64,000 nt of DNA. Origin: Pseudomonas gingeri (lineage in GTDB: Bacteria > Pseudomonadota > Gammaproteobacteria > Pseudomonadales > Pseudomonadaceae). Under the pieces are notes generated by a model. That model had not been told where the DNA came from. It saw only the letters and a list, made by a program, of their open reading frames with translations, and searched no databases. How positions within the stretch are numbered: position 1 is the first letter of the stretch; every line of letters starts with the position of its first letter. Shown here in pieces: positions 43,096 through 51,425 of this stretch. The DNA is taken from the NCBI RefSeq assembly GCF_013385635.1, contig NZ_JACAPR010000021.1, forward strand, positions 1-64,000, written 5' to 3'. The translations under genes were made by a program, and so were the position numbers.

Positions 43096-43331
43096 GGTGT
43101 CCTACCTTCTTTTGTGGCTCTTGGGGAACTTGTCTTCTTGCGAAATTCTTGGGCAACGCCGGGAATCGGCCCGACTGTCATTGTCCGGGTGCTGCTTGGG
43201 GTGCTATCTACGGGTGCTATTTTCAGGTAAAGCAGGTACTCAGATAAAACTAGAGGCTGGGAGCTTGCCCTGTGCCTGCGGAAAACCCGCCGGCGCACAG
43301 CAAACAACCAACCTCATAGCGCAATCGCTGA

Positions 43332-43601
43332 TTAGCGACGCAGACCCAGGCGAGCGATCAGAGCGCTGTAACGGCTCACGTCCTTGCCTTTCAGGTAGTC
43401 CAGCAGCTTACGACGCTGGTTAACCATGCGGATCAGACCACGACGGGAGTGGTGATCTTTACCGTTGGCCTTGAAGTGACCTTGCAGTTTGTTGATGTTG
43501 GCGGTCAGCAGTGCAACTTGCACTTCTGGCGAACCAGTATCACCAACAGCTTGCTGGTAGTCGGTAACGATTTGAGCTTTTTCTTCAACGTTGAGAGCCA
43601 T
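43332..43601 (-). CDS. rpsO: 30S ribosomal protein S15
   Basis: 89 residues, universal S15 length. Recognisable by GDTGSPEVQVALLTANI and the rRNA-binding helix DHHSRRGLIRMVNQRRKLLDYLK. It binds 16S rRNA at the 20/22 three-way junction. The 142-base upstream gap contains structured RNA likely to serve as its autoregulatory leader. Confidence 0.98.
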   Translation of the reverse strand: MALNVEEKAQIVTDYQQAVGDTGSPEVQVALLTANINKLQGHFKANGKDHHSRRGLIRMVNQRRKLLDYLKGKDVSRYSALIARLGLRR

Positions 43602-43620
43602 GAGGCAATCCTTTTATCAA

Positions 43621-43676
43621 GAAACTGTTTCAGGAAAACAGTTTCAACAGGCCAGGGACAAATCCCTGTATCTATA
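43621..43676 (-). promoter_or_regulatory. rpsO leader hairpins and candidate -10
   Basis: On the minus strand: TATAGA (43671-43676), then hairpin CAGGGA/TCCCTG (43653-43668), then a perfect 10-bp hairpin GAAACTGTTT/AAACAGTTTC (43621-43645) that ends 20 bases before the rpsO ATG. Two stacked hairpins beside the start codon resemble the layout of S15 autoregulatory leaders. The -35 is not convincing. Confidence 0.5.
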
Positions 43677-43743
43677 AATGAGTAGTGACCGTGCCTGTTG
43701 ACAGCCACCCTCGCCAGCCCGCTGTGACACGGGCTGGTTTCGG

Positions 43744-44661
43744 TCATTCCGACCGAATCAGTCGACGCGGCGCAATGCGCCCGTCTTCGCTCACTTCACC
43801 GATACCGATAAAGCGACCGTTGTGATCCTGTACCCGCACCATGCCGAATTTCGGCGCGTCCGGGGCACGTACCGGCTGGCCGTTGAGCCAGTAGAACGCA
43901 CTGTGCTCCGAGAACTGCAGCAGTGGCCAGTCCAGCAGGCCACTGTCGGATGGCATCAGGAAGCGATCAACCGCCTCGTTGCCACCTTCGGCATGCACGG
44001 CTTCCAGCTCTTCGAGCGTGACCGTCTGCGCCAGGGTGAAGGGGCCGGCCTGGGTCCGTCGCAGTTCAGCAACGTAGGCACCACAACCGAGCTTCTCACC
44101 GATGTCCTCCACCAGGGTACGAATATAGGTACCCTTGCTGCAGTCCACCGCCAGTCGGGCAGTATCGCCTTCGCTGGCCAGCAATTCCAAGCGCGCAATA
44201 GTAACAGAACGCGGTTCGCGCTCCACTACTTCCCCGGCACGGGCCAACTTGTAAAGCGGCTGTCCGTCACGCTTGAGCGCCGAGTACATCGGCGGTATCT
44301 GACTGATTTTCCCACGAAAATCCGGCAGGACCGCTTCGATATCGGCACGACCAACGGTCACCGGGCGCGTCTGCAAAACTTCGCCTTCGGCGTCCGCGGT
44401 GGTGGTGGTCTTGCCCAGTTGCATCAGGGTTTCGTAACCCTTGTCGGAATCGAGCAGGTATTGCGAGAACTTGGTCGCCTCGCCGAAGCACAACGGCAGC
44501 ACGCCGGTGGCCAACGGATCGAGGCTGCCGGTGTGACCGGCCTTCTCGGCGTTGAGCAACCAGCGAACCTTCTGCAGCGCCGCATTGGAGGTAAACCCCA
44601 GCGGCTTGTCGAGCAGGATGATGCCGCTGACGTTACGACGGATACGTTTGACCTGAGCCAC
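43744..44661 (-). CDS. truB: tRNA pseudouridine(55) synthase
   Basis: 305 residues from a GTG at 44661; the GGGAG ribosome binding site lies inside the end of rbfA. Catalytic Asp is in HTGSLDPLATGVLPL (about residue 48), with KGYETLMQLG and KGTYIRTL following, and a C-terminal PUA-like domain (about 250-305). It forms pseudouridine 55 in the T-loop of all tRNAs. Three bases after rbfA. A CCAGCCCG/CGGGCTGG hairpin follows its stop. Confidence 0.96.
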   Translation of the reverse strand: MAQVKRIRRNVSGIILLDKPLGFTSNAALQKVRWLLNAEKAGHTGSLDPLATGVLPLCFGEATKFSQYLLDSDKGYETLMQLGKTTTTADAEGEVLQTRPVTVGRADIEAVLPDFRGKISQIPPMYSALKRDGQPLYKLARAGEVVEREPRSVTIARLELLASEGDTARLAVDCSKGTYIRTLVEDIGEKLGCGAYVAELRRTQAGPFTLAQTVTLEELEAVHAEGGNEAVDRFLMPSDSGLLDWPLLQFSEHSAFYWLNGQPVRAPDAPKFGMVRVQDHNGRFIGIGEVSEDGRIAPRRLIRSE

Positions 44662-44664
44662 CGC

Positions 44665-45081
44665 TTACTCCCGGCCGTCTGCTGGAAGGTTGCCTTCTGG
44701 CGCCACGTCGCCGACATGCTGGCTGTCTTCGGCCACGGCACGCTCGATCAACGCCGACAGGTGCGCGCCCCGCACGACGCTTTCGTCGTAGTGGAAGTGC
44801 AATTGCGGCACGCTGCGCAGCTTCATCTCGCGGGCCAACTGCATGCGCAGGAAGCCTGCCGCCGAGTTGAGCACCTTGATGCTCTGGGCGATATCGTCCG
44901 GGTTGTCCTGGCCCATCACGGTGATGAAGATCTTCGCGTGACCGACGTCACGGCTGACGTCGACCGCGGTGATGGTGACCAGGCCGACGCGCGGGTCCTT
45001 GACTTCACGACGGATCAGCTGTGCCAGCTCACGCTGCATCTGATCGCCGATACGTTGGGTACGGCTGTATTCTTTTGCCAT
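44665..45081 (-). CDS. rbfA: 30S ribosome-binding factor A
   Basis: 138 residues, KH-type fold. Typical start AKEYSRTQRIGDQMQRELAQLI and the region VGLVTITAVDVSRDVGHAKIFIT. It aids late 30S maturation and cold-shock adaptation by binding near helix 1 of 16S rRNA. Two GTAACA copies stand just before the ATG, where a strong Shine-Dalgarno is lacking. Confidence 0.96.
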   Translation of the reverse strand: MAKEYSRTQRIGDQMQRELAQLIRREVKDPRVGLVTITAVDVSRDVGHAKIFITVMGQDNPDDIAQSIKVLNSAAGFLRMQLAREMKLRSVPQLHFHYDESVVRGAHLSALIERAVAEDSQHVGDVAPEGNLPADGRE

Positions 45082-45240
45082 GTCTTGTTACCTGTTACTG
45101 CCTCACGGTGAAACCCGTGTGGTCTGAAAGCGGCAAACGCCCGGCCTGGCAGAAGCCGGACCGGGCGTTGCGTTTAGAGTCCGGCTGACGCCCCGCGCAG
45201 CGAGCTGCGGCGGGTCATCATGGCTCTTGAAGTGGACGAG

Positions 45241-47766
45241 TCAGAGGCTGCGAGCAACCTGGACCTTCTCGAAGACTTCGATCTTGTCACCGACCTTGAC
45301 GTCGTTGTAGCTCTTCACGCCGATACCGCATTCCATGCCGGCACGCACTTCGGAAGCGTCATCCTTGAAGCGGCGCAGGGATTCCAGCTCGCCTTCGAAG
45401 ATCACGATGTCTTCACGCAGTACGCGGATCGGACGGTTACGGTGCACGGTACCTTCGATCACCATACAGCCGGCGATCGCGCCGAATTTCGGCGAACGGA
45501 ACACGTCGCGGACTTCGGCGATACCCAGGATGTTCTCCCGGACGTCGCTGCCCAGCATACCGGTCAACGCTTTCTTGACGTCTTCGATGATGTCGTAGAT
45601 CACGTTGTAGTAACGCATATCCAGGCCTTCCTGCTCGACGATCTTCCGTGCGCCAGCATCGGCACGCACGTTGAAGCCGAACAGTACGGCGCTGGAGGCC
45701 AGTGCCAGGTTGGCGTCGGACTCGGTGATACCACCGACACCGCCACCGACGACGCGCACTTGCACTTCATCGTTACCCAAGCCGTTGAGCGCACCTTGCA
45801 GTGCTTCCAACGAACCACGGACGTCGGATTTGAGGACGATGTTGAGCGTCTTCTTCTCTTCCTGGCCCATGTTCTCGAAGATGTTTTCCAGCTTGCCGGC
45901 GTGAGCGCGAGCCAGTTTGACTTCGCGGAACTTGCCTTGACGGAACAGAGCCACTTCACGGGCTTTCTTCTCGTCGGCCACTACGCTCATCTCGTCGCCA
46001 GCGTCCGGGGTACCGTCCAGGCCGAGGATCTCAACCGGAATGGAAGGACCGGCTTCCTTGATCGGCTTGCCGTTCTCGTCGAGCATGGCACGTACACGGC
46101 CATAGTTCGAACCGACCAGGACCATGTCGCCCTGGCGCAGGGTACCGTCCTGAACCAGAACGGTTGCCACCGGGCCACGACCTTTGTCGAGACGCGATTC
46201 AACCACGACGCCACGACCAGGAGCCGAAGGCGTTGCTTTCAGTTCCAGGACTTCGGCTTGCAACAGGACTGCTTCGAGCAACTCGTCCACGCCAGTACCG
46301 ACTTTCGCCGAAACCGATACGAACGGGGTGTCGCCGCCCCACTCTTCCGAGGTCACGCCGTGAACCGACAATTCGCTGCGGATGCGATCGAGATCGGCGC
46401 CCGGCTTGTCGATCTTGTTCACCGCGACCACCAGTGGAACACCGGCCGCCTTGGCGTGCTGGACAGCTTCAACGGTCTGCGGCATCACGCCGTCGTCCGC
46501 CGCCACCACCAGGATCACGATGTCGGTCGCCTTGGCACCACGGGCACGCATGGCGGTAAACGCCGCGTGACCCGGGGTATCGAGGAAGGTGACCATGCCG
46601 CGCTCGGTTTCAACGTGGTACGCACCGATGTGCTGGGTGATGCCGCCGGCTTCGCCAGCCGCTACCTTGGCACGACGGATATAGTCGAGCAGGGAAGTCT
46701 TGCCGTGGTCAACGTGGCCCATGACGGTCACGACCGGTGCACGGGAGAACGCTTCACCTTCGAACTTCAGGGACTCTGCCAGGGAATCTTCCAGGGCGGT
46801 GTCGCTGACCAGGGTCACTTTGTGGCCCAGTTCTTCAGCAACCAGTTGGGCAGTTTCCTGGTCCAGTACCTGGTTGATGGTGGCTGGAGTACCCAGCTTG
46901 AACATGAACTTGATGATTTCAGCAGCCTTGACCGACATCTGCTGGGCGAGATCGCCGACAGTGATGGTCTCGCCGATCTTCACTTCACGCACGATAGGGC
47001 CGGTTGGGCTCTGGAAACCGTGGGCGTTGCGTTTCTTCAGCTTGGCCTTGCCGCGACCGCCACGACGGAAACCGTCGCTCTCTTCGTCGGTAGTACGCGG
47101 AGCCACGCGTGGCGCCGGTGCCTTTTCCTTGACCGAAGCACGATGCGGAGCGTTCTTGCGCTCGCCATCGCCACTGCCGCTACGACGATTGCTATCGTCG
47201 GCGCGAGGCTTGTCCGGACGGCGTGGTTCTTCACGCTTGCGAGCATCGGCAGCCGGAGCAGGCGCGGCAACCGGTGCTTCACGCACAGGTTCGGCAGCCA
47301 CGACCGGAGCGGCAACCGCTTCAACCGCGGGGGCAGCAACCGGAGCAGCAGCAGGCTGGTGACGCGCTTCTTCTTCGGCGCGACGCTTGGCTTCTTCTTC
47401 AGCCTTCTGGCGGGCCGCATTTTCTACGGCACGACGTTCTTCCAGCTCGCGCTTGCGCTCGGCTTCGATTTCTTCCGGGCTGCGTTGTACGAAGACTTTC
47501 TTCTTGCGTACTTCAACGCTGATGCTCTTGCTACCCGCAACACGCAGGGTGCTGGTGGTTTTGCGCTGCAGAGTGATCTTGCGCGGTTCTTCCACTTTCG
47601 CCTTGTGGCTGCTCTTCAAGTGAGTCAGCAAAGACTGCTTCTCACTATCGCTCACACCTTCATCGGCGGCGGTGTGCGGCAGACCTGCCTCACGCATCTG
47701 CTGCAACAGGCGCTCTACCGGTGTTTTGACCTCATCGGCCAGTTGTTTCACCGTGACTTGCGTCAT
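45241..47766 (-). CDS. infB: Translation initiation factor IF-2
   Basis: 841 residues. IF2-N domain (about 1-55), a long Ala/Glu/Arg-rich linker (about 95-260), G domain with G1 GHVDHGKTS (about 350), G3 DTPGHAAF and G4 NKID, followed by domains II-IV that bind fMet-tRNA. It brings initiator tRNA to the 30S subunit; the initiator tRNA gene heads this same operon. A GC-rich inverted repeat (CGCCCGG/CCGGGCG) occupies the infB-rbfA gap at about 45135-45169. Confidence 0.98.
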   Translation of the reverse strand: MTQVTVKQLADEVKTPVERLLQQMREAGLPHTAADEGVSDSEKQSLLTHLKSSHKAKVEEPRKITLQRKTTSTLRVAGSKSISVEVRKKKVFVQRSPEEIEAERKRELEERRAVENAARQKAEEEAKRRAEEEARHQPAAAPVAAPAVEAVAAPVVAAEPVREAPVAAPAPAADARKREEPRRPDKPRADDSNRRSGSGDGERKNAPHRASVKEKAPAPRVAPRTTDEESDGFRRGGRGKAKLKKRNAHGFQSPTGPIVREVKIGETITVGDLAQQMSVKAAEIIKFMFKLGTPATINQVLDQETAQLVAEELGHKVTLVSDTALEDSLAESLKFEGEAFSRAPVVTVMGHVDHGKTSLLDYIRRAKVAAGEAGGITQHIGAYHVETERGMVTFLDTPGHAAFTAMRARGAKATDIVILVVAADDGVMPQTVEAVQHAKAAGVPLVVAVNKIDKPGADLDRIRSELSVHGVTSEEWGGDTPFVSVSAKVGTGVDELLEAVLLQAEVLELKATPSAPGRGVVVESRLDKGRGPVATVLVQDGTLRQGDMVLVGSNYGRVRAMLDENGKPIKEAGPSIPVEILGLDGTPDAGDEMSVVADEKKAREVALFRQGKFREVKLARAHAGKLENIFENMGQEEKKTLNIVLKSDVRGSLEALQGALNGLGNDEVQVRVVGGGVGGITESDANLALASSAVLFGFNVRADAGARKIVEQEGLDMRYYNVIYDIIEDVKKALTGMLGSDVRENILGIAEVRDVFRSPKFGAIAGCMVIEGTVHRNRPIRVLREDIVIFEGELESLRRFKDDASEVRAGMECGIGVKSYNDVKVGDKIEVFEKVQVARSL

Positions 47767-47793
47767 GCACTTCTCTCCTCAGGCCGCGCCTAA

Positions 47794-49275
47794 TTACTCG
47801 AACCAGTGGGCTCGGGCGGCCATGATCAACTTGCCGGCACGATCGTCGTCGATGCCGTCGATGTCGAGCAGGTCGTCAATAGACTGCTCGGCCAGGTCTT
47901 CGCGGGTAATTACGCCGCGCACCGCCAGTTCCATCGCCAAATCCTTGTCCATACCCTCAAGCGAGAGCAGGTCTTCGGCCGGATGGGCGTCTGCCAGCTT
48001 TTCCTCAGTAGCGATGGCTTTAGTCAACAAGCGATCCTTGGCCCGAGCGCGAAGCTCGTTGACGGTGTCTTCGTCAAAGCCGTCGATGTTGAGCATTTCT
48101 TCCAACGGTACGTAGGCAATCTCTTCCAGGCTGGTAAAGCCTTCATCAACCAGTACCTGCGCCAGATCTTCGTCGACTTCCAGCTCGTCGATGAAGTTGC
48201 GCAGAATGTCACCGGTCTCTGCCTGCTGCTTAGCCTGGATGTCCGATTCGGTCATCACGTTCAGGGTCCAGCCGGTCAACTGGCTGGCCAGACGCACGTT
48301 CTGACCACCGCGACCGATGGCCTGAGCCAGATTGTCTGCGCCGACGGCGATGTCCATGGCATGGGCATCCTCGTCAACGATAATTGCCGCGACTTCGGCC
48401 GGCGACATGGCGTTGATCACGAACTGCGCCGGGTTGTCGTCCCACAGGACGATATCCACGCGCTCGCCACCCAACTCGCCGGACACGGCCTGGACACGCG
48501 AACCGCGCATGCCGATGCACGCGCCCTGCGGATCGATGCGCTTGTCCTTGGAGCGGACGGCGATCTTGGCACGCGAACCCGGATCACGGGAGGCCGCCAT
48601 GACTTCGATCAGCCCTTCGGCGATTTCCGGCACTTCGATACGGAACAGCTCGATCAGCATTTCCGGCGCGGTACGCGACAGGATCAGTTGAGGGCCGCGG
48701 TTCTCGGTGCGGATTTCCTTGAGCAGTGCACGAACCCGTACACCGACCCGGAAGGTTTCGCGGGAAATGATGTCTTCACGAGCCAGCAGCGCTTCGGCGT
48801 TGTTACCCAGGTCAACGATGACGTTGTCGCGGGTGACCTTCTTCACGGTACCGGAGATGATTTCACCCAGGCGCTCGCGATAAGCGTCGACGACCTGAGC
48901 ACGCTCGGCCTCGCGGACTTTCTGCACGATGACTTGCTTGGCGGTCTGAGCAGCGATGCGACCAAACTCGATGGACTCGATCTTTTCTTCAACAACTTCG
49001 CCGACTTGTGCGCCAGGGTGGGTCAACGCGACCTTGCTCGGCCAGGTTTCCACAGCCGGATCGTCAAGATCGGCTTCTTCGACGACAGTCCAGCGACGGA
49101 AAGTCTCATAGGCACCGGTGTGGCGATTGATTTCCACACGCAGGTCAACTTCGTCTTCAAAGCGTTTTTTGGTAGCCGTGGCCAGGGCCACTTCCAGTGC
49201 TTCAAAAATCACGCTTGCCGGTACACCCTTTTCATTGGATACCGACTCAACAACCAGCAATACTTCTTTGCTCAT
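47794..49275 (-). CDS. nusA: Transcription termination/antitermination factor NusA
   Basis: 493 residues from ATG at 49275 (MSKEVLLVVE). N-terminal RNA polymerase-binding domain, S1 (about 135-200), two KH domains (about 205-345) and two acidic repeats at the C-terminus (about 365-420 and 440-493, LINIDGFDEDTV and LLDIDGIDDDRA), the two-repeat form found in gammaproteobacteria. It controls pausing, termination and ribosomal antitermination. In operon with rimP and infB. Confidence 0.98.
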   Translation of the reverse strand: MSKEVLLVVESVSNEKGVPASVIFEALEVALATATKKRFEDEVDLRVEINRHTGAYETFRRWTVVEEADLDDPAVETWPSKVALTHPGAQVGEVVEEKIESIEFGRIAAQTAKQVIVQKVREAERAQVVDAYRERLGEIISGTVKKVTRDNVIVDLGNNAEALLAREDIISRETFRVGVRVRALLKEIRTENRGPQLILSRTAPEMLIELFRIEVPEIAEGLIEVMAASRDPGSRAKIAVRSKDKRIDPQGACIGMRGSRVQAVSGELGGERVDIVLWDDNPAQFVINAMSPAEVAAIIVDEDAHAMDIAVGADNLAQAIGRGGQNVRLASQLTGWTLNVMTESDIQAKQQAETGDILRNFIDELEVDEDLAQVLVDEGFTSLEEIAYVPLEEMLNIDGFDEDTVNELRARAKDRLLTKAIATEEKLADAHPAEDLLSLEGMDKDLAMELAVRGVITREDLAEQSIDDLLDIDGIDDDRAGKLIMAARAHWFE

Positions 49276-49322
49276 CGTACGCCTCGCCTTTCGCAAGCCA
49301 TTGGATCCGCGGGATCCGCGTC

Positions 49323-49781
49323 TCAGTCAAAACTGGGAATAATGTTGGCCTTGTCGATCAAATCGATCGGCAACAGGAACTCGTGCTCTTCTACCTGCAC
49401 CACGATGTCCTGCTCTTCCACTCCGCGCAGAAGGCCCTGAAAATTACGTCGACCTTCAAAAGGCGAGCGCAACCTTATTTTCACTTGTTCGCCGGCATGC
49501 GAGGCAAACTGTTCAAGGGTGAACAGCGGGCGTTCCATGCCAGGAGAGGAAACTTCAAGGGTGTATTCAGTGGTGATCGGATCTTCGACATCCAGCACGC
49601 CACTGATCTGGCGACTGACAATGGCGCAGTCATCCACCAGTACACCGCCTTCTTTATCGATATAAACGCGCAACACGGAATGGCGGCCTTGAGCTGAAAA
49701 CTCGATACCCCAGCATTCATAGCCAAGGGCCACGACCACCGGGGCCAACAAGGCCTGCAACTGTTCTAGCTTGCTCGACAC
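49323..49781 (-). CDS. rimP: Ribosome maturation factor RimP
   Basis: 152 residues from a GTG at 49781, chosen because SSKLEQLQALLAPVV is the family N-terminus and GAGGGGG lies about six bases upstream. Signatures: VDDCAIVSRQISGVLDVEDPI and LEVSSPGMERPL. Needed for 30S maturation. First protein gene of the rimP-nusA-infB-rbfA-truB-rpsO-pnp operon, downstream of tRNA-fMet and two intrinsic-terminator-like hairpins. Confidence 0.96.
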   Translation of the reverse strand: MSSKLEQLQALLAPVVVALGYECWGIEFSAQGRHSVLRVYIDKEGGVLVDDCAIVSRQISGVLDVEDPITTEYTLEVSSPGMERPLFTLEQFASHAGEQVKIRLRSPFEGRRNFQGLLRGVEEQDIVVQVEEHEFLLPIDLIDKANIIPSFD

Positions 49782-49824
49782 CTGAACCCCCTCGTGCATG
49801 TATGTGCATGCTATTGAAATAAAC

Positions 49825-49847
49825 AAAAAATGGGCGAATCGCCCATC
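49825..49847 (-). terminator. Intrinsic terminator in the rimP leader
   Basis: ATGGGCG-ATT-CGCCCAT stem followed on the minus strand by six T. It is only 44 bases upstream of the rimP start, so either a promoter lies in that short gap or rimP transcription reads through it. Confidence 0.8.
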
Positions 49848-49892
49848 CCTGAAACGCCGTCGAACAGCGGCGTCATAAAGTGTCCAGCTAAC

Positions 49893-49915
49893 AAAAAGCC
49901 CCTGAAAAGGGGCTC
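49893..49915 (-). terminator. Intrinsic terminator after tRNA-fMet
   Basis: AGCCCC-TTTTC-AGGGGCT stem followed by five T on the minus strand, ten bases after the tRNA CCA end. Confidence 0.88.
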
Positions 49916-49924
49916 CGCTAAAAC

Positions 49925-50001
<77 letters not shown>

Positions 50002-50063
50002 ACAAAGCTGGGGCGGAAGTATACGACCGATCCCTTACAGGGTCAATGTAACCTTCCACCTAC

Positions 50064-50086
50064 AAGAAAGCCCGCAACAGCGGGCT
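50064..50086 (-). terminator. Intrinsic terminator after tRNA-Leu
   Basis: AGCCCGC-TGTT-GCGGGCT stem followed by TTCTT on the minus strand. Confidence 0.82.
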
Positions 50087-50097
50087 CTCCTGATAAT

Positions 50098-50183
50098 TGG
50101 TACCGAGAAGGGGACTCGAACCCCTACACCCTATGGGCACAACCACCTCAAGGTTGCGTGTCTACCAATTCCACCACCTCGGC
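50098..50183 (-). tRNA. tRNA-Leu (anticodon GAG)
   Basis: 86 nt with encoded CCA. Begins GCCGAGGTGGTGGAATTGGTAG, has the anticodon loop TTGAGGT (GAG), a long class II variable arm and the T-loop GGTTCGAGTCC-type sequence. It decodes CTC/CTT leucine codons. Located between secG and tRNA-fMet, as in other pseudomonads. Confidence 0.96.
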
Positions 50184-50212
50184 AATACAACATTTACAGC
50201 ATGAAACCCGTT

Positions 50213-50599
50213 TTATTTCTTCTGCTCAGGAGCTGGAGGTACGTCAGTCGCTGGGGTAGCCGACTTTTGCTCCTGGAGCACCGGTACATCATCAGATGCC
50301 GGTTTTTGCTTTGGCGCTTCCAACACCGCCGGGCTTGGCAAACCTACTTGAGTCAGCTGGTGAGCTTTCTCTTTAGCAAAGTAACCTAACCCTAAGCTGG
50401 TTATGAAAAAAGCTGCGGCAAGTATAGCAGTAAACTTACTAAGAAAGGTAGAGGAACCTTGGCTTCCGAACACAGTATTTGAAGCACCTGCTCCGAAAGA
50501 CGCACCAGCGTCCGCACCTTTACCCTGTTGCAGCAATACCAGAGCAACAACGCCCAGTGCACCCAACAGATGAAGAACGACTACGACTGTTTCCAGCAT
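50213..50599 (-). CDS. secG: Preprotein translocase subunit SecG
   Basis: 128 residues from ATG at 50599 (MLETVVVVLH). Two membrane segments (about 4-22 and 52-70) separated by the conserved GKGADAGASFGAGASNTVFGSQGSSTFL loop. The C-terminal tail is long and Pro/Lys/Gln-rich. It supports SecYEG translocation by topology inversion. Four bases after tpiA. Confidence 0.96.
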   Translation of the reverse strand: MLETVVVVLHLLGALGVVALVLLQQGKGADAGASFGAGASNTVFGSQGSSTFLSKFTAILAAAFFITSLGLGYFAKEKAHQLTQVGLPSPAVLEAPKQKPASDDVPVLQEQKSATPATDVPPAPEQKK

Positions 50600-50603
50600 T
50601 TTT

Positions 50604-51359
50604 TCAGTTTCCCGCGGCGCGACAGATCGCACCGAACTCATCTGCATTCAGGGACGCTCCACCAATGAGCCCCCCATCGATATCCGGCATGCCGAACAGT
50701 TCGACCGCATTGGCCGCCTTCACGCTGCCGCCGTATAGAAGCCGCACACCTTGTGCAACCTCAGAATTCTCTGCCGCCAACTGCGCGCGAATGGCGGCAT
50801 GCACATCCTGCGCTTGTTGCGGCGAAGCTGTCCGTCCGGTGCCAATGGCCCAGACCGGCTCGTAAGCGATAACGGCCTTGGAAAAAGCACCGATACCCAG
50901 CTCTTCGATAATACTGCCCAACTGACAGGAAACCACTTCCATCGTCTTGCCGGCTTCACGCTGCTCCAGGGTTTCCCCTACACAGAGCACCGGGATCAAA
51001 CCACAAGCCTGCGCTGCCGCGAACTTGCGATTCAGGGTGCGATCCGTTTCGCCCATGATCTGGCGACGCTCGGAGTGCCCTACCAGGACCAGGGAGCAAC
51101 CTGCATCGACCAACTGGCTCGGTGCAATTTCACCGGTCAAGGCGCCCTGCATGGATTCCATCGCCGAGTTCTGCGCGCCGACCGAAATCGACTTGCCTTT
51201 CAAGCCATCAATCACTTGATTGATATGCAGGCAAGGCGGGAATACCGCCACGTCAACACCGCTCGGCAAGGCCAGGGTACGCAGCCCCTTGATCAGCTCA
51301 GCGACGCTGGCGCGGGTACCGTGCATCTTCCAGTTACCAGCTACCAATGGACGACGCAT
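50604..51359 (-). CDS. tpiA: Triosephosphate isomerase
   Basis: 251 residues, TIM barrel. Catalytic Lys in AGNWKMHG, His in VGHSERR (about 95) and Glu in AYEPVWAIGTG (about 167), and the phosphate-binding GGSVKAAN. Interconverts dihydroxyacetone phosphate and glyceraldehyde-3-phosphate. The glmM-tpiA-secG order is standard for Pseudomonas. Confidence 0.98.
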   Translation of the reverse strand: MRRPLVAGNWKMHGTRASVAELIKGLRTLALPSGVDVAVFPPCLHINQVIDGLKGKSISVGAQNSAMESMQGALTGEIAPSQLVDAGCSLVLVGHSERRQIMGETDRTLNRKFAAAQACGLIPVLCVGETLEQREAGKTMEVVSCQLGSIIEELGIGAFSKAVIAYEPVWAIGTGRTASPQQAQDVHAAIRAQLAAENSEVAQGVRLLYGGSVKAANAVELFGMPDIDGGLIGGASLNADEFGAICRAAGN

Positions 51360-51425
51360 GCTGTACCTCGCAGGTCAAAGTGGGCGCAGATGTTACCCAA
51401 CCAGATCATCACTGGCAAGCCGAAT

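Noticed and set aside
41143..43230. 695-codon plus-strand ORF opposite pnp
   Set aside because: Antisense of an essential, fully motif-supported gene; no signal or promoter.
45082..45100. Two GTAACA repeats just before rbfA as possible CbrB half sites
   Set aside because: They are direct, not inverted, with the wrong spacing, and lie within an operon.
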